Positions 15,515 to 23,674 of a stretch of 64,000 bases of DNA are shown here, piece after piece (position 1 is the stretch's first letter; each line of letters begins with the position of its first letter). Below the pieces are notes generated by a model, which saw only the letters and a program-made list of their open reading frames with translations, was not told where the DNA came from and did not search any database. Source of the DNA: Ilumatobacteraceae bacterium (GTDB taxonomy: Bacteria > Actinomycetota > Acidimicrobiia > Acidimicrobiales > Ilumatobacteraceae); assembly GCA_013213745.1 (NCBI GenBank), contig JABSQH010000031.1, positions 1 through 64,000 of the forward strand, read 5' to 3'. The position numbers were made by a program, and so were the translations under genes.

Positions 15515-15940
15515 TTATATCCCGGTCGACCGGGCCAGGTCGTCGCCGTGTGTGGTCAGCGCCCACAACACGGCCACGCCGAGAGCGATCATCACAATCG
15601 ACCACACCGGGTAGTACGGGAGCCAGGCGAAGTTGACGATCACGCTCAACCCTGCGAGCACGATCGCGATGATGCGGGCAGTGACGTTCGCCGTGAACAG
15701 TCCGATCCCAGATAGCAGCACGATCGCCCCGACGATGATGTGGATCCAGCCCCATGCGGTGGTGTTGAGCTCGTAGACCCAGCCGCTGTCGACGATGAAG
15801 AACTCCTCGTCAGAGACCAACGCGGCGATCCCTGCCATGGCATGGAACAGGCCGGCGATGATCATCATGATTCCGGCGAATGCGGTCCACCCAACTGCCC
15901 AGGCGTTGACGTCGTTGGACGGTGAAGGTGTGTCGGTCAT
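15515..15940 (-). CDS. four-helix membrane protein, DUF7144-like
   Basis: The 141-residue protein has four evenly spaced hydrophobic helices, with the hallmarks AVGWTAFAGIMMIIAGLFHA, DEEFFIVDSGWVYELNTTAW, GWIHIIVGAIVLLSGIGLF, and WLPYYPVWSIVMIALGVAVLWALTTH. This pattern is common in actinobacterial small membrane proteins annotated as DUF7144. The function is unknown. It is the most downstream gene of three membrane-protein genes on this strand (K+ channel, holin-like, this one). Confidence 0.75.
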   Translation of the reverse strand: MTDTPSPSNDVNAWAVGWTAFAGIMMIIAGLFHAMAGIAALVSDEEFFIVDSGWVYELNTTAWGWIHIIVGAIVLLSGIGLFTANVTARIIAIVLAGLSVIVNFAWLPYYPVWSIVMIALGVAVLWALTTHGDDLARSTGI

Positions 15941-16046
15941 TGTGGAGCCCCTCTCACGATGTTGATCTCGACGGCGTCCACGCTACGCCCGCGCTCAGGT
16001 GCTGCAGGCGGATCCTGCCGATCGATCAGCCGCCGCTCAGCAGGAT

Positions 16047-16433
16047 TTATTTCTTCTTCGCCGAGGTCTCTTCGTCGAGGAAGAACGCGGGCAGTGCCCA
16101 GCCGGCGATCATCGTGCCCAGCCAGACGATCACGGTCGCCAGGATCCACGTGCCGATGCCGCTAATCGCCAGCCCGTCGGAGACGAGGTCGGTGATCACC
16201 AGCGCGATGAACGTCGTCACCAGCGCACCGGCACCTTCGAGCGCGGGTGCATTTTCGCGGGTCACCTTGCCGATCAGCGGGCGCACGATCGCCACGGCAA
16301 TGGTGAAGATCACCACAGCGATGATGAACGACACGAGATCGAGCGACACGTCGGAGAGCACCAGCGCAGCGATGATCAAGCCGATGGCGTTGCCAGCAAA
16401 CAACAACGCAAGACGGAGTAGCCGTTGTCCCAT
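16047..16433 (-). CDS. phage-holin-family-like membrane protein
   Basis: The 128-residue protein has four hydrophobic helices and a charged Lys-rich tail (SAKKK). The motif NAIGLIIAALVLSDVSLD and the following helices resemble the mycobacterial 4-TM phage-holin superfamily (a chromosomal family, not evidence of a prophage). A role in membrane permeability or envelope stress can only be guessed. It lies 51 bp downstream of the K+ channel gene. Confidence 0.6.
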   Translation of the reverse strand: MGQRLLRLALLFAGNAIGLIIAALVLSDVSLDLVSFIIAVVIFTIAVAIVRPLIGKVTRENAPALEGAGALVTTFIALVITDLVSDGLAISGIGTWILATVIVWLGTMIAGWALPAFFLDEETSAKKK

Positions 16434-16484
16434 GACTGCATCATCGCCGATCGCGGCGCGGCGAACAGGGACCTCGGTGGCCCG

Positions 16485-17150
16485 TCAGTTGTCAGCCCGG
16501 GGCTCGGTGGTCGGACGCGAACGCCCGTACAGCGACACCAGACGGGCGACGAACGTGGCCAGGAAGATCTGTCCGATGATGGCCAAGATCACGGCGATCC
16601 GCGCCGAAAGGGTGGCCGTCGGTATCTGGTTGCCGTAGCCGACGGTGGTGAGCGTGATGAAACTGAAGTCCGGGTAGGTCTCGGGCTCGCTCGGGTCGAG
16701 CGAGAGCTGGGAGTCGTCCAAGGTGTCGATCCCGAGGAAGATCCATGAGAAGGTCAGGCCGATCAGTGCGTACGCGGCGATTGCGCCGATGATCGTCTGC
16801 ACCGTCACCACCTGGTGGCGCAGAATTGCTCGGAGGAGCGCGATCGTCACGAAGCACAGCACGCCTGCCTGGAGGAACGAGGCCACGGCCTGCGACGTGG
16901 ATTGCTCGTCGGCCAGTGCTCGCACGAACACCGCGACGGCGGCGATGAGTGTGAGCCCGACGAGGAGCGGTCGTCGGGGAATGGTGCCGCGCAGGCCCGT
17001 GCTGCGGAATGCCGTGACGACGAGAACTCCGTTGAGCAAGGCGACGACTGTCGTCGCCCAGCGTGCGCTGAACGCAGACATCACAAAGCTCAGTGTGATG
17101 ATCACCAACAGTCGTCCGTAGCGTTCGGAGTCGTCGCCGGCTGGATCCAT
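16485..17150 (-). CDS. potassium channel family protein
   Basis: The 221-residue protein has four N-terminal hydrophobic segments (residues about 12-110), then a pore module. The pore module consists of helix TVQTIIGAIAAYALIGLTFS, a pore loop with the K+ selectivity filter TVGYG at 169-173, and the final helix ARIAVILAIIGQIFLATFVA. This is the ion-trans/KcsA-type arrangement without a cytoplasmic RCK domain. The pore loop is preceded by an acidic turret (SQLSLDPSEPETYPD). Passive K+ conduction is inferred. Confidence 0.85.
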   Translation of the reverse strand: MDPAGDDSERYGRLLVIITLSFVMSAFSARWATTVVALLNGVLVVTAFRSTGLRGTIPRRPLLVGLTLIAAVAVFVRALADEQSTSQAVASFLQAGVLCFVTIALLRAILRHQVVTVQTIIGAIAAYALIGLTFSWIFLGIDTLDDSQLSLDPSEPETYPDFSFITLTTVGYGNQIPTATLSARIAVILAIIGQIFLATFVARLVSLYGRSRPTTEPRADN

Positions 17151-17205
17151 CGACCGGCGACGTTAGCGGTCGTCGATGAGTTGCTGGGGCTATGGTCGGA
17201 ACGGG

Positions 17206-17769
17206 ATGGCACGGCTCTGCGAGCGACCGGGATGTTCAGAACCGGCATCGGTTGCTTACGGAATGCGCCCCGAAGACCTGGTGTTCTGGCTCGATCGGCT
17301 CGGTGACACCGACGGTGAGCATGGGGTGCTCTGCCAGCGGCACGCCGACTCGATGGTCGTGCCGCGGGATTGGACGCTCGACGATCTGCGCGACCCCGAA
17401 TTGCATCTCTTTCGGCCGCCGGATCCGGCATCGGTGACTCGGCCGCCATCGCGCCGCCCGCGCTCGACGGTGTACAGCGAGCAGCTGACGTTCGAACCGC
17501 CCACCGGACCGGCGTCGGTCGATGGTCCGACGCAGCACGCCGCGGCATCGCTCAATGCTCCGGCCGAACCGGCGGCGACCACCGAACCGTTCGCAACGGA
17601 TGAGGTGTCTGCGACGTCGCCCGAGCCAGCCGACGACGAGCTCGCAACGCCGCCGCCGGCCGACCCGTGGCGACCCGACTTCGACGCAACCGACGATCTC
17701 GATGGCCTGTTGTCCGCTGACTCGCCGCTCTTGGCTCGCGCCTTTCGCGGGACCGATCGGGGCCGCTGA
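17206..17769 (+). CDS. DUF3499-type zinc-ribbon-like protein
   Basis: The 187-residue product from ATG 17206 starts MARLCERPGCSEPASVAYGM and continues with HGVLCQRHADSMVVPRDW. The C-x4-C ... C-x2-H spacing and the C-terminal PRDW motif match the actinobacterial DUF3499 family, probably a small metal-binding module. The last 110 residues are a disordered Pro/Ala/Glu-rich tail. The function is unknown. It is divergent from the K+ channel gene and is followed by an SRPBCC gene 6 bp downstream. Confidence 0.75.
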   Translation: MARLCERPGCSEPASVAYGMRPEDLVFWLDRLGDTDGEHGVLCQRHADSMVVPRDWTLDDLRDPELHLFRPPDPASVTRPPSRRPRSTVYSEQLTFEPPTGPASVDGPTQHAAASLNAPAEPAATTEPFATDEVSATSPEPADDELATPPPADPWRPDFDATDDLDGLLSADSPLLARAFRGTDRGR

Positions 17770-17775
17770 CACACG

Positions 17776-18219
17776 ATGCACATCGAACACTCCCTCGACG
17801 CGCCAGTCGAGGGCAGCCGGATCTTCGACGAGGTGAGCGACCTGTCCGGGTATGTGCGTTGGATGCCATTGGTGCATGACGTCGTCGCACTGGCTCCCGA
17901 CGCGTTGGGCGTAGCCTGGGATGTCGAGTTGCGTGCCGCTGTCGGCCCGCTGGCGCGATCGAAGCGCCTGCGTATGGTGCGCACGGTGTTCGATCCGACC
18001 GAGCGGGTGGTGTTCACTCGCCACGAGACCGACGAACGAGAGCATGCACCCTGGGTGCTGACCGCCGACGTCGTGACCGCTGGGTCCGGCAGTCGACTGA
18101 CGATGACCCTCGACTATGGGGGGCGGCTGTGGACCGGTGCGGTACTGCAGGGTGTCCTCGATCGAGCGGTCCGCGACGGCAGCGCCGCGCTTCTCGACCT
18201 CGTCGGCGGCGGTTCGTAG
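17776..18219 (+). CDS. SRPBCC-family (cyclase/START-like) protein
   Basis: The 147-residue protein fits the SRPBCC lipid-binding fold: an opening strand MHIEHSLDAP, DLSGYVRWMPLVHDVVAL (the DxxxYxxWxP-type motif), central strands, and a long C-terminal helix. Such proteins bind hydrophobic ligands such as polyketides or quinones. It follows the DUF3499 gene by 6 bp, probably in one transcript. No ligand can be inferred. Confidence 0.75.
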   Translation: MHIEHSLDAPVEGSRIFDEVSDLSGYVRWMPLVHDVVALAPDALGVAWDVELRAAVGPLARSKRLRMVRTVFDPTERVVFTRHETDEREHAPWVLTADVVTAGSGSRLTMTLDYGGRLWTGAVLQGVLDRAVRDGSAALLDLVGGGS

Positions 18220-18374
18220 GACTCGGTCGGCGCACTGGGCCTCGGTGGGTTGCCGGTTCAGGAAACCGTCAAGATCCTCGCTCGACGTGCCGACAAAATG
18301 AGGTGCCACATCCGACGCGCGTGGGCGTACCTGCCGGTACCCCTCAGCCCCTGGGCAGTAACATCTCGGCGCGT

Positions 18375-19778
18375 ATGACCAGCTCAGCGACGTTTCGCGC
18401 GTGCCGGCGCCTCGGCGGCGCCGCAATCGTGGTCGTCTCGCTGGTGGTCGCACTGCCGATCGGCGCCGGTGCGCAGACGCCTGAGGATGATGCCGCCCGC
18501 GCCGCCCGCGAGATCCAAGATGCGCGCGATCGCGCCAATGCTGCCGCCGACGCATTCTTCGAGTCGCAGTCCAACCTCGAGTTGCTCGAGGATGATGCCG
18601 CACGGCTCGAATTGGAGGCAGAGCAGCTCGCCGAACGCGTCGAGCGGCTGCGCCGAGACGTCGAAGCGATCGCGCTTGCCCGCTTCGTGAACAGCGGCAG
18701 CTCGGGAATTCCATTGCTCACCGGCCTGCAAGAGCCGAAGGACCAAGTGCAAGCCGAGGTGTACGTCGACGTCATGACGAACACCGGCAACAGCACCCTC
18801 GACCGTTACGACGCCGCCGAGACCGAGCTTGCAGGCAAGCGTGCCGAGCTGCGCGAGCGCCGCAGCGAGGTCGAAGCCCAACAAGAGGAGTTCACCCGAC
18901 TCCAGGCCGAGGCCGAGGCCGAGGTCGAGCGTTTGCGGGAAATCGAAGAGCAACGCCTCCAAGACGAGGCCGTGCGTCGGGCCCTCGAAGCGCAGCAGGC
19001 GGCCGAGCGCGAACGCCTCGTCGAACAGGCGCGCCAAGAAGCCGAGGCACGCGCCCGGGCGAACCCGAATCCCGGGCTCCTCGCCGAGATTGAGGCTGCG
19101 GCCGCGGCCGAGGAGCTCCTGAACCCATCGACGACCGTGGCCGATGCCACGGTGCCGGGCGACTCGGTGCTCGACGACGACGCCGCTACTGCCGACACCG
19201 ACAGTGATCCGACAACCCCGACCACCACCGGCCCGGCGGTGACGCTGACGCCGGTCGAGACCGTGCCGACGAACTCCGGGGCGTCCGGTGGCACCAGCGG
19301 CGGACGAACCGGCACGGGCGGCTCCGGCAGTCGTCCGCTCGGTGGGTTCGTCGGAGGGGGTGTGATCGGGGTTAGCGGTGGCACCTACGTCGACGCCATG
19401 TTGTGCCCCATGCTCGGGTCGGCCTACGGCGACACCTGGGGCGCGCCCCGCTCGGGCGGTCGCCGCCACCAGGGAGTCGACATGCTCGCGCCGACCGGAG
19501 TGCCGATCGTCGCCGTGGTCAGCGGCGCAGTCACCTTCAAGCAGAACAGGCTCGGCGGCAACGCCGTGTCGCTTGTCGGTGACAACGGCAACCGCTACTA
19601 CTACGCCCATCTGTCGCGTTATGAGGGTGTGAGCCGGCGCGTCGAGCAGGGCGAAGTGATCGGATACAACGGAGACACCGGTAACGCCACAGGTGTGCCG
19701 CATCTGCACTTCGAGATCCGCCCGGGCGGCGGAGTGCCGGTGAATCCGACTCCGTCAGTGCGCGCTGCTGGCTGCTGA
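18375..19778 (+). CDS. secreted M23-family peptidase (murein hydrolase activator type)
   Basis: The 467-residue product has a signal peptide (residues 1-35, ending GAGAQ), then a long Ala/Glu/Arg-rich coiled coil to about residue 250. A Thr/Gly-rich linker and a C-terminal LytM/M23 domain follow. Zinc ligands are visible as His365 and Asp369 in HQGVD, and His445 in the HLH motif GVPHLHFEI. YYYAHLSR is the other conserved block. The coiled-coil plus M23 plan is that of EnvC/NlpD-like factors or RipA-controlling peptidases acting on the cell wall. ATG 18375 is chosen because it starts the signal peptide. Confidence 0.88.
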   Translation: MTSSATFRACRRLGGAAIVVVSLVVALPIGAGAQTPEDDAARAAREIQDARDRANAAADAFFESQSNLELLEDDAARLELEAEQLAERVERLRRDVEAIALARFVNSGSSGIPLLTGLQEPKDQVQAEVYVDVMTNTGNSTLDRYDAAETELAGKRAELRERRSEVEAQQEEFTRLQAEAEAEVERLREIEEQRLQDEAVRRALEAQQAAERERLVEQARQEAEARARANPNPGLLAEIEAAAAAEELLNPSTTVADATVPGDSVLDDDAATADTDSDPTTPTTTGPAVTLTPVETVPTNSGASGGTSGGRTGTGGSGSRPLGGFVGGGVIGVSGGTYVDAMLCPMLGSAYGDTWGAPRSGGRRHQGVDMLAPTGVPIVAVVSGAVTFKQNRLGGNAVSLVGDNGNRYYYAHLSRYEGVSRRVEQGEVIGYNGDTGNATGVPHLHFEIRPGGGVPVNPTPSVRAAGC

Positions 19779-19827
19779 CCGCCTACGTCCCGGGACGTGC
19801 GTCTCTGATGTATCAAGATGAGCGGCC

Positions 19828-20751
19828 ATGGAGTTGTCGGAGATGCTGACGGCCCGGTTGGGCGTCGAGGTGTCGGCACTGTCGCGGTTGTCGGGTGGAG
19901 CGTCGCGCGAGACGTGGCGCTTCAGCGCCGGCGGCGACGAGCTCATCGTGCAGCGGCAACGTGCCGGCGACATACGAGACATGTTGATCGAAGCCGAGAC
20001 CGTGCGGGCCGCCGCAGCGGCCGATGTTCCGGTCCCCGAGTTGCTCGATGCGGGCCGCACCGATGACGGCGTCGCCTTCATGATCTTGCGCGCCGTGGAG
20101 GGCGAGACGATCCCGCGCAAGATTCTGCGCGACGACGACTTCGCCGTTGCTCGGGTGGGCCTGGTCGAACAACTCGGTCGCGCGGCTGCTGCCATCCACT
20201 CGATCCCGGGCGACGCCGTGGTCGGCCTGACCGCGCCAGATCAGATCGCGGACTACACCGCGGTGATCGACGAGCTCGGCGAGCCGCATCCAGTGCTCGA
20301 ACTCGGGCGGCGTTGGCTCCTCGACCATGCTCCGCCGGCGAGCCGATCCACGGTCGTGCACGGTGACTTCCGGTTGGGCAACGTCATCGTCGATCGCAAC
20401 GGCCTGCAGGCCGTCATCGACTGGGAACTCGCTCATCTCGGCGACCCGATGGAGGATCTCGGATGGCTGAGCGTTCGGGCCTGGCGCTTCGGTGGAGCCG
20501 GTGAGGTCGCCGGGTTGGGATCGATCGAGGAGCTGGCGGCCGCGTACGAGGCCGCCGGAGGCGCTGTCGTCGATCCGGTCGTCGTGCATTGGTGGCAAGT
20601 CCTCGGCACGTGGAAGTGGGCCGTGATGTGCATCGTGCAAGCCAACGTGCATCTCTCCGGCGCGGCTCGCAGCCACGAGTTGGCGGCGATCGGCAGGCGC
20701 GTGTGCGAGAACGAGTACGACCTGCTCACGTTGTTGGAGGGGGCACCATGA
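19828..20751 (+). CDS. APH-type phosphotransferase family protein
   Basis: The 307-residue protein has the aminoglycoside-phosphotransferase/choline-kinase fold: a glycine-rich start LSRLSGGASRETWRF, the catalytic loop VVHGDFRLGNVIVD (HGD and Asn), and the metal-binding IDWELAHLGDPMEDLGW. In actinobacteria, relatives of this sequence accompany acyl-CoA dehydrogenase genes and may phosphorylate small alcohols or acyl carriers. No such gene is adjacent here. It overlaps the DUF6285 gene by four bases (ATGA). Confidence 0.85.
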   Translation: MELSEMLTARLGVEVSALSRLSGGASRETWRFSAGGDELIVQRQRAGDIRDMLIEAETVRAAAAADVPVPELLDAGRTDDGVAFMILRAVEGETIPRKILRDDDFAVARVGLVEQLGRAAAAIHSIPGDAVVGLTAPDQIADYTAVIDELGEPHPVLELGRRWLLDHAPPASRSTVVHGDFRLGNVIVDRNGLQAVIDWELAHLGDPMEDLGWLSVRAWRFGGAGEVAGLGSIEELAAAYEAAGGAVVDPVVVHWWQVLGTWKWAVMCIVQANVHLSGAARSHELAAIGRRVCENEYDLLTLLEGAP

Positions 20752-21089
20752 GTGCTCCGCACGACCGACCCACGGCTGCTGAGTTGATCGAGGCGGTACG
20801 CGAGTGGCTCGAACGCGACGTGCAGCCCAACGTCGACGGTCGGCTGCGATATCACTCGCGCGTGGCCATCAATGTGTTGTCGATGGTGGAGCGGGAGCTG
20901 GAATTCGGGGGAGAACACGATCGCCGTCACGCGGAACGGCTCGCCGCGCTCGGCGTTGCCGACGACGGCGAACTCGCCGCCGCCATCCGCGCCGGCACCC
21001 TCGATGTCGAACCCGACGAGTTGCGGCGGGTCTTGCGCGAGATGACCCTCGACAAGCTCACCGTTGCCAACCCGCGCTACGTCGGTTGA
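20748..21089 (+). CDS. DUF6285-type small protein
   Basis: The 113-residue protein from ATG 20748 overlaps the stop of the phosphotransferase gene. The N-terminus MSAPHDRPTAAELIEAVREW, the segment YHSRVAINVLSMVERELEFG and the end LDKLTVANPRYVG match a family I recall as DUF6285, commonly found directly after APH-type genes. The tight coupling suggests a functional pair. The activity is unknown. Confidence 0.75.
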   Translation: MSAPHDRPTAAELIEAVREWLERDVQPNVDGRLRYHSRVAINVLSMVERELEFGGEHDRRHAERLAALGVADDGELAAAIRAGTLDVEPDELRRVLREMTLDKLTVANPRYVG

Positions 21090-21124
21090 GGTCGTTTGCG
21101 GAAGCGGCCAGCGACGAAGCGCCG

Positions 21125-22189
21125 CTACTGCACGCGCACCGGTTGTCCGGCGGCGAGTTGGCCGCAGGCCGCGTCGATGTCGGTGCCGCGGTTGCGGCGC
21201 ACGGTCACGTTCACCTTCCGCTGCTCGAGCGCGGCGCGAAAGCGCTCGACGCCCGCTGGCGGCGTACCGCGAGTGGCGTAGCCGGGCGTCGGGTTGAGCG
21301 GGATCAGGTTGACGTGGCCCCGTGGGCGCAGGCGGTGGCAGAGCTCGGCGAGTTCGGCAGCATCCTGGTCGCGATCGTTGACTCCATCGATCAGTGCCCA
21401 TTCGAAACTCACCCGCCGATGCGTGGCATCGAGATATTCGGCGCACGCCTCGAGGAGGTCGTCGATCGGGTATCGGCGATTGATCGGGACCAGCTCGTCG
21501 CGTGCGGCATCGTTGGCGGCGTGGAGTGACACCGCCAGGTTGACGGGAAGGGGACGTTGGGCGAGCGTCCGGATACCCGGGATCAGTCCCACGGTGGAGA
21601 TCGTGATGTGTCGCGCCGACAAGCCGAGGTCGCCGTGTATCCGTTCGACCGACGCCCACACGGCGTCGAGGTTGGCCATCGGCTCACCCATTCCCATGAA
21701 CACGACGTTGCTCACGCGCGTATTGGCTGCTCTGGCGCGGCGGGCGGCCACCACGATCTGCTCGACGATCTCTCCAGTCGACAGGTGGCGGGTGAACCCG
21801 GCCTGGCCGGTGGCACAGAATCCGCAGGCCATCGCGCAGCCGGCCTGGCTGCTGACGCATACGGTGGCCCGATCGCGGTACACCATCAACACGGTCTCGA
21901 TTCGTGCACCGCCGTCGATCTCCCACAGAAACTTGACCGTGTCACCACCGTCGCTGGCCGATTCCGTCACCGCTCGCAGTTCGGTCGGGAAGTGATCGGC
22001 GAGCTGGACGCGCATCGCAGCTGGCAGGGTGCTGATTTCCTCGATCGGGCGCAGCTGGTCGTACAACCCGGTCCACAGCTGATCGACCCGATAGCGGGGC
22101 ACGTCGCCGACGACGTTGTTGACGGCGGTGGCGAGTTCATCGCGGGTCGCGCCGTACAGCGTGCTCGGCGTGCCGGTGGTGGTCGGCAT
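21125..22189 (-). CDS. rlmN: dual-specificity rRNA/tRNA adenine C2-methyltransferase
   Basis: The 354-residue radical SAM enzyme methylates A2503 of 23S rRNA (and a tRNA adenine). The iron-sulfur site CAMACGFCATGQ places cysteines at 118, 122 and 125. Flanking blocks SSQAGCAM, GFTRHLSTGEIVEQ, NVVFMGMGEPMAN and TISTVGLIPGI are diagnostic of RlmN. The C-terminal SLHAANDAARDELVPINRRYP and the VNLIPLNP block complete the family. It begins 6 bp after the mycothiol synthase stop, so the two are likely co-transcribed. Confidence 0.95.
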   Translation of the reverse strand: MPTTTGTPSTLYGATRDELATAVNNVVGDVPRYRVDQLWTGLYDQLRPIEEISTLPAAMRVQLADHFPTELRAVTESASDGGDTVKFLWEIDGGARIETVLMVYRDRATVCVSSQAGCAMACGFCATGQAGFTRHLSTGEIVEQIVVAARRARAANTRVSNVVFMGMGEPMANLDAVWASVERIHGDLGLSARHITISTVGLIPGIRTLAQRPLPVNLAVSLHAANDAARDELVPINRRYPIDDLLEACAEYLDATHRRVSFEWALIDGVNDRDQDAAELAELCHRLRPRGHVNLIPLNPTPGYATRGTPPAGVERFRAALEQRKVNVTVRRNRGTDIDAACGQLAAGQPVRVQ

Positions 22190-22195
22190 GGGTGT

Positions 22196-23143
22196 TCAGC
22201 AGGGTCCGAGCTGGTCGGGGATCGGCACGTCGCTGGCCGGCACGGTGGCCTCGAATGCAGCGTTGGTCGAATGGACGGCGAATCCGAGCCGCTCGTACAT
22301 CGTGACCGCACCGACGTTGTCGGCGTCGACATACAGCATTGCGGTGCCGATGCCCTGTGCCGCGAGGTGGTCCAGCCCGGCGAGAGGCAGCTGAGCACCG
22401 AGTCCGCGGCCGTGGAAGGCGGGGTCGACGGCAATCACATAGATCTCGCCGAGCTTGGGATCGTCGGCGGTCGCCTCGTGCACTTTCGTCCAGCAGAAGC
22501 CGGCCATCGCGCCGTCGATGTCGAGAATGCGAAACCCCTCTGCATCGAACCACGGCTCGCGCTGACGCTGACCGAACGTGGCGAGCGTCCACCCGCCCTG
22601 TTCGCGATGTTCCGCGAAGGCCCGGTTGTTCACGCGTAGCCATGCGTCGTCGTCGGTTCCGGGTCGGAAGGCGCGCGTCTCGATCGTGACCGGTCGCTCA
22701 GCGGGCAGGCTGCGGCGCATTTGATGCAGCGTGCGCGACTGTGCGAGTCCGGCGTCGGCAGCCAATTTCTGATGCATCGTCGTCGGCTCGAACACCCACC
22801 AGTTCACGTCGCCGCCGCCATCGGACCCGACCACCGTCAGCGCCAGATCGATCAGCTCGGGGCCGATGGTCGCCATCTCGTAGCGGTGGTGTGGGTGGAC
22901 GACCAGCTCGAAGGCATGCGACTCGTTGCCGCGCGACACCTGGGCGTAGGCCACCGGATGGGCGTGACCTGGCTCCCGAGCGACGAAGGCGGCAAAGCCC
23001 TTCTGGCCGCCGTGCGCGAGATCGAGGTACAAGTGATCGGACAACGGCCGGCGTCCGTCGGCGCGCGCGGCGGCGTCGAGGAGCTCGTTGACCGTGGCGA
23101 TCTCGTCGGTTCCGAGCTGCCTTTTGATCTCGAGACAGCGCAT
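22196..23143 (-). CDS. mshD: mycothiol synthase
   Basis: The 315-residue protein consists of two GNAT-like halves, as expected for MshD, which acetylates Cys-GlcN-Ins to mycothiol. The C-terminal half has the acetyl-CoA loop in IAVDPAFHGRGLGAQLPLAG and the terminal block LYVDADNVGAVTMYERLGF, and the mid-protein has FCWTKVHEAT, a MshD signature. Mycothiol is a thiol of actinobacteria, so this gene supports the taxonomic call. It is upstream of rlmN, in the same direction. Confidence 0.88.
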   Translation of the reverse strand: MRCLEIKRQLGTDEIATVNELLDAAARADGRRPLSDHLYLDLAHGGQKGFAAFVAREPGHAHPVAYAQVSRGNESHAFELVVHPHHRYEMATIGPELIDLALTVVGSDGGGDVNWWVFEPTTMHQKLAADAGLAQSRTLHQMRRSLPAERPVTIETRAFRPGTDDDAWLRVNNRAFAEHREQGGWTLATFGQRQREPWFDAEGFRILDIDGAMAGFCWTKVHEATADDPKLGEIYVIAVDPAFHGRGLGAQLPLAGLDHLAAQGIGTAMLYVDADNVGAVTMYERLGFAVHSTNAAFEATVPASDVPIPDQLGPC

Positions 23144-23190
23144 GAAGGTGAGGGTAGCGGCACCAGGATTGCCGTCTCGGACGAGACGTG

Positions 23191-23300
23191 TATAGTCGCT
23201 TTCAACCAGGTTCCCGCCACCTGGTATGACGCGACGGCAGGGAATCCGCCTCCCGCGCCTCGCGCTGAGCGACGGCCCCTCCCACCAGGGGCCGTCGCCG
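23191..23300 (+). promoter_or_regulatory. promoter plus two hairpins: candidate small RNA or leader
   Basis: TTGCCG (23169-23174), 16 bases, then TATAGT (23191-23196) is a good sigma-70-type promoter reading rightwards in a gene-free gap. Downstream are a perfect 7-bp hairpin ACCAGGT/ACCTGGT (23205-23225) and the 11-bp hairpin at 23270-23297. No plus-strand gene starts before hisC at 23675. A transcript of about 100 nt is possible. TATAGT read on the other strand could instead belong to the mshD promoter. Confidence 0.35.
23270..23297. terminator. strong 11-bp hairpin terminator
   Basis: CGACGGCCCCT (23270-23280) and AGGGGCCGTCG (23287-23297) pair perfectly with a 6-base loop. It lies 29 bp beyond the stop codon of the small minus-strand gene at 23326-23544 and could stop transcripts from either side. 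No T-run is seen on the plus strand. Confidence 0.6.
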
Positions 23301-23325
23301 CGCCCGCCCGACCTGGGCGATTCGT

Positions 23326-23544
23326 TCAGCCCGCCGAACGTGCCGCTCTCTGCAGTGTGCGCACCGCGCTGCGTAGCTGTCGCTCGGCTTCGCGAATCGA
23401 CACCGCGAGGTCGTCGCGTTCGGTCCCTTCGAACGGTTCGGCGAGGTCGGCGACGCGGCCTCGGTAGTCGTCGACGTGGTCGGCGATGGTCGCCAGTTGG
23501 GTCGCCGTCGACGCCGACGGAGGAGCGGGACGCGGCACGGACAT
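23326..23544 (-). CDS. small helical hypothetical protein
   Basis: The 72-residue product starts at ATG 23544 (MSVPRPAPPSASTATQLATI) and continues as amphipathic helices rich in Arg and Glu (IREAERQLRSAVRTLQRAAR). The family is not recognised. It is divergent from hisC with about 130 bp between the starts and is followed by the hairpin at 23270-23297. Coding is supported by composition and by the clean stop, not by homology. Confidence 0.55.
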   Translation of the reverse strand: MSVPRPAPPSASTATQLATIADHVDDYRGRVADLAEPFEGTERDDLAVSIREAERQLRSAVRTLQRAARSAG

Positions 23545-23674
23545 GCGCGGCACCCTATCGATCGTGTGTCGTCGCCGATCGTGGGGCGACACAGCTGGCC
23601 GTCGGGTCCCGGAGGTTTGCTTCGAGGGATACTCGCCGGGAACGGGCCACACTGCCTCGGTAGGATTCGGACAC

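Noticed and set aside
16047-16433. Holin-like gene as evidence of a prophage
   Set aside because: The similarity is to a chromosomal four-helix family common in actinobacteria, and no phage genes surround it.
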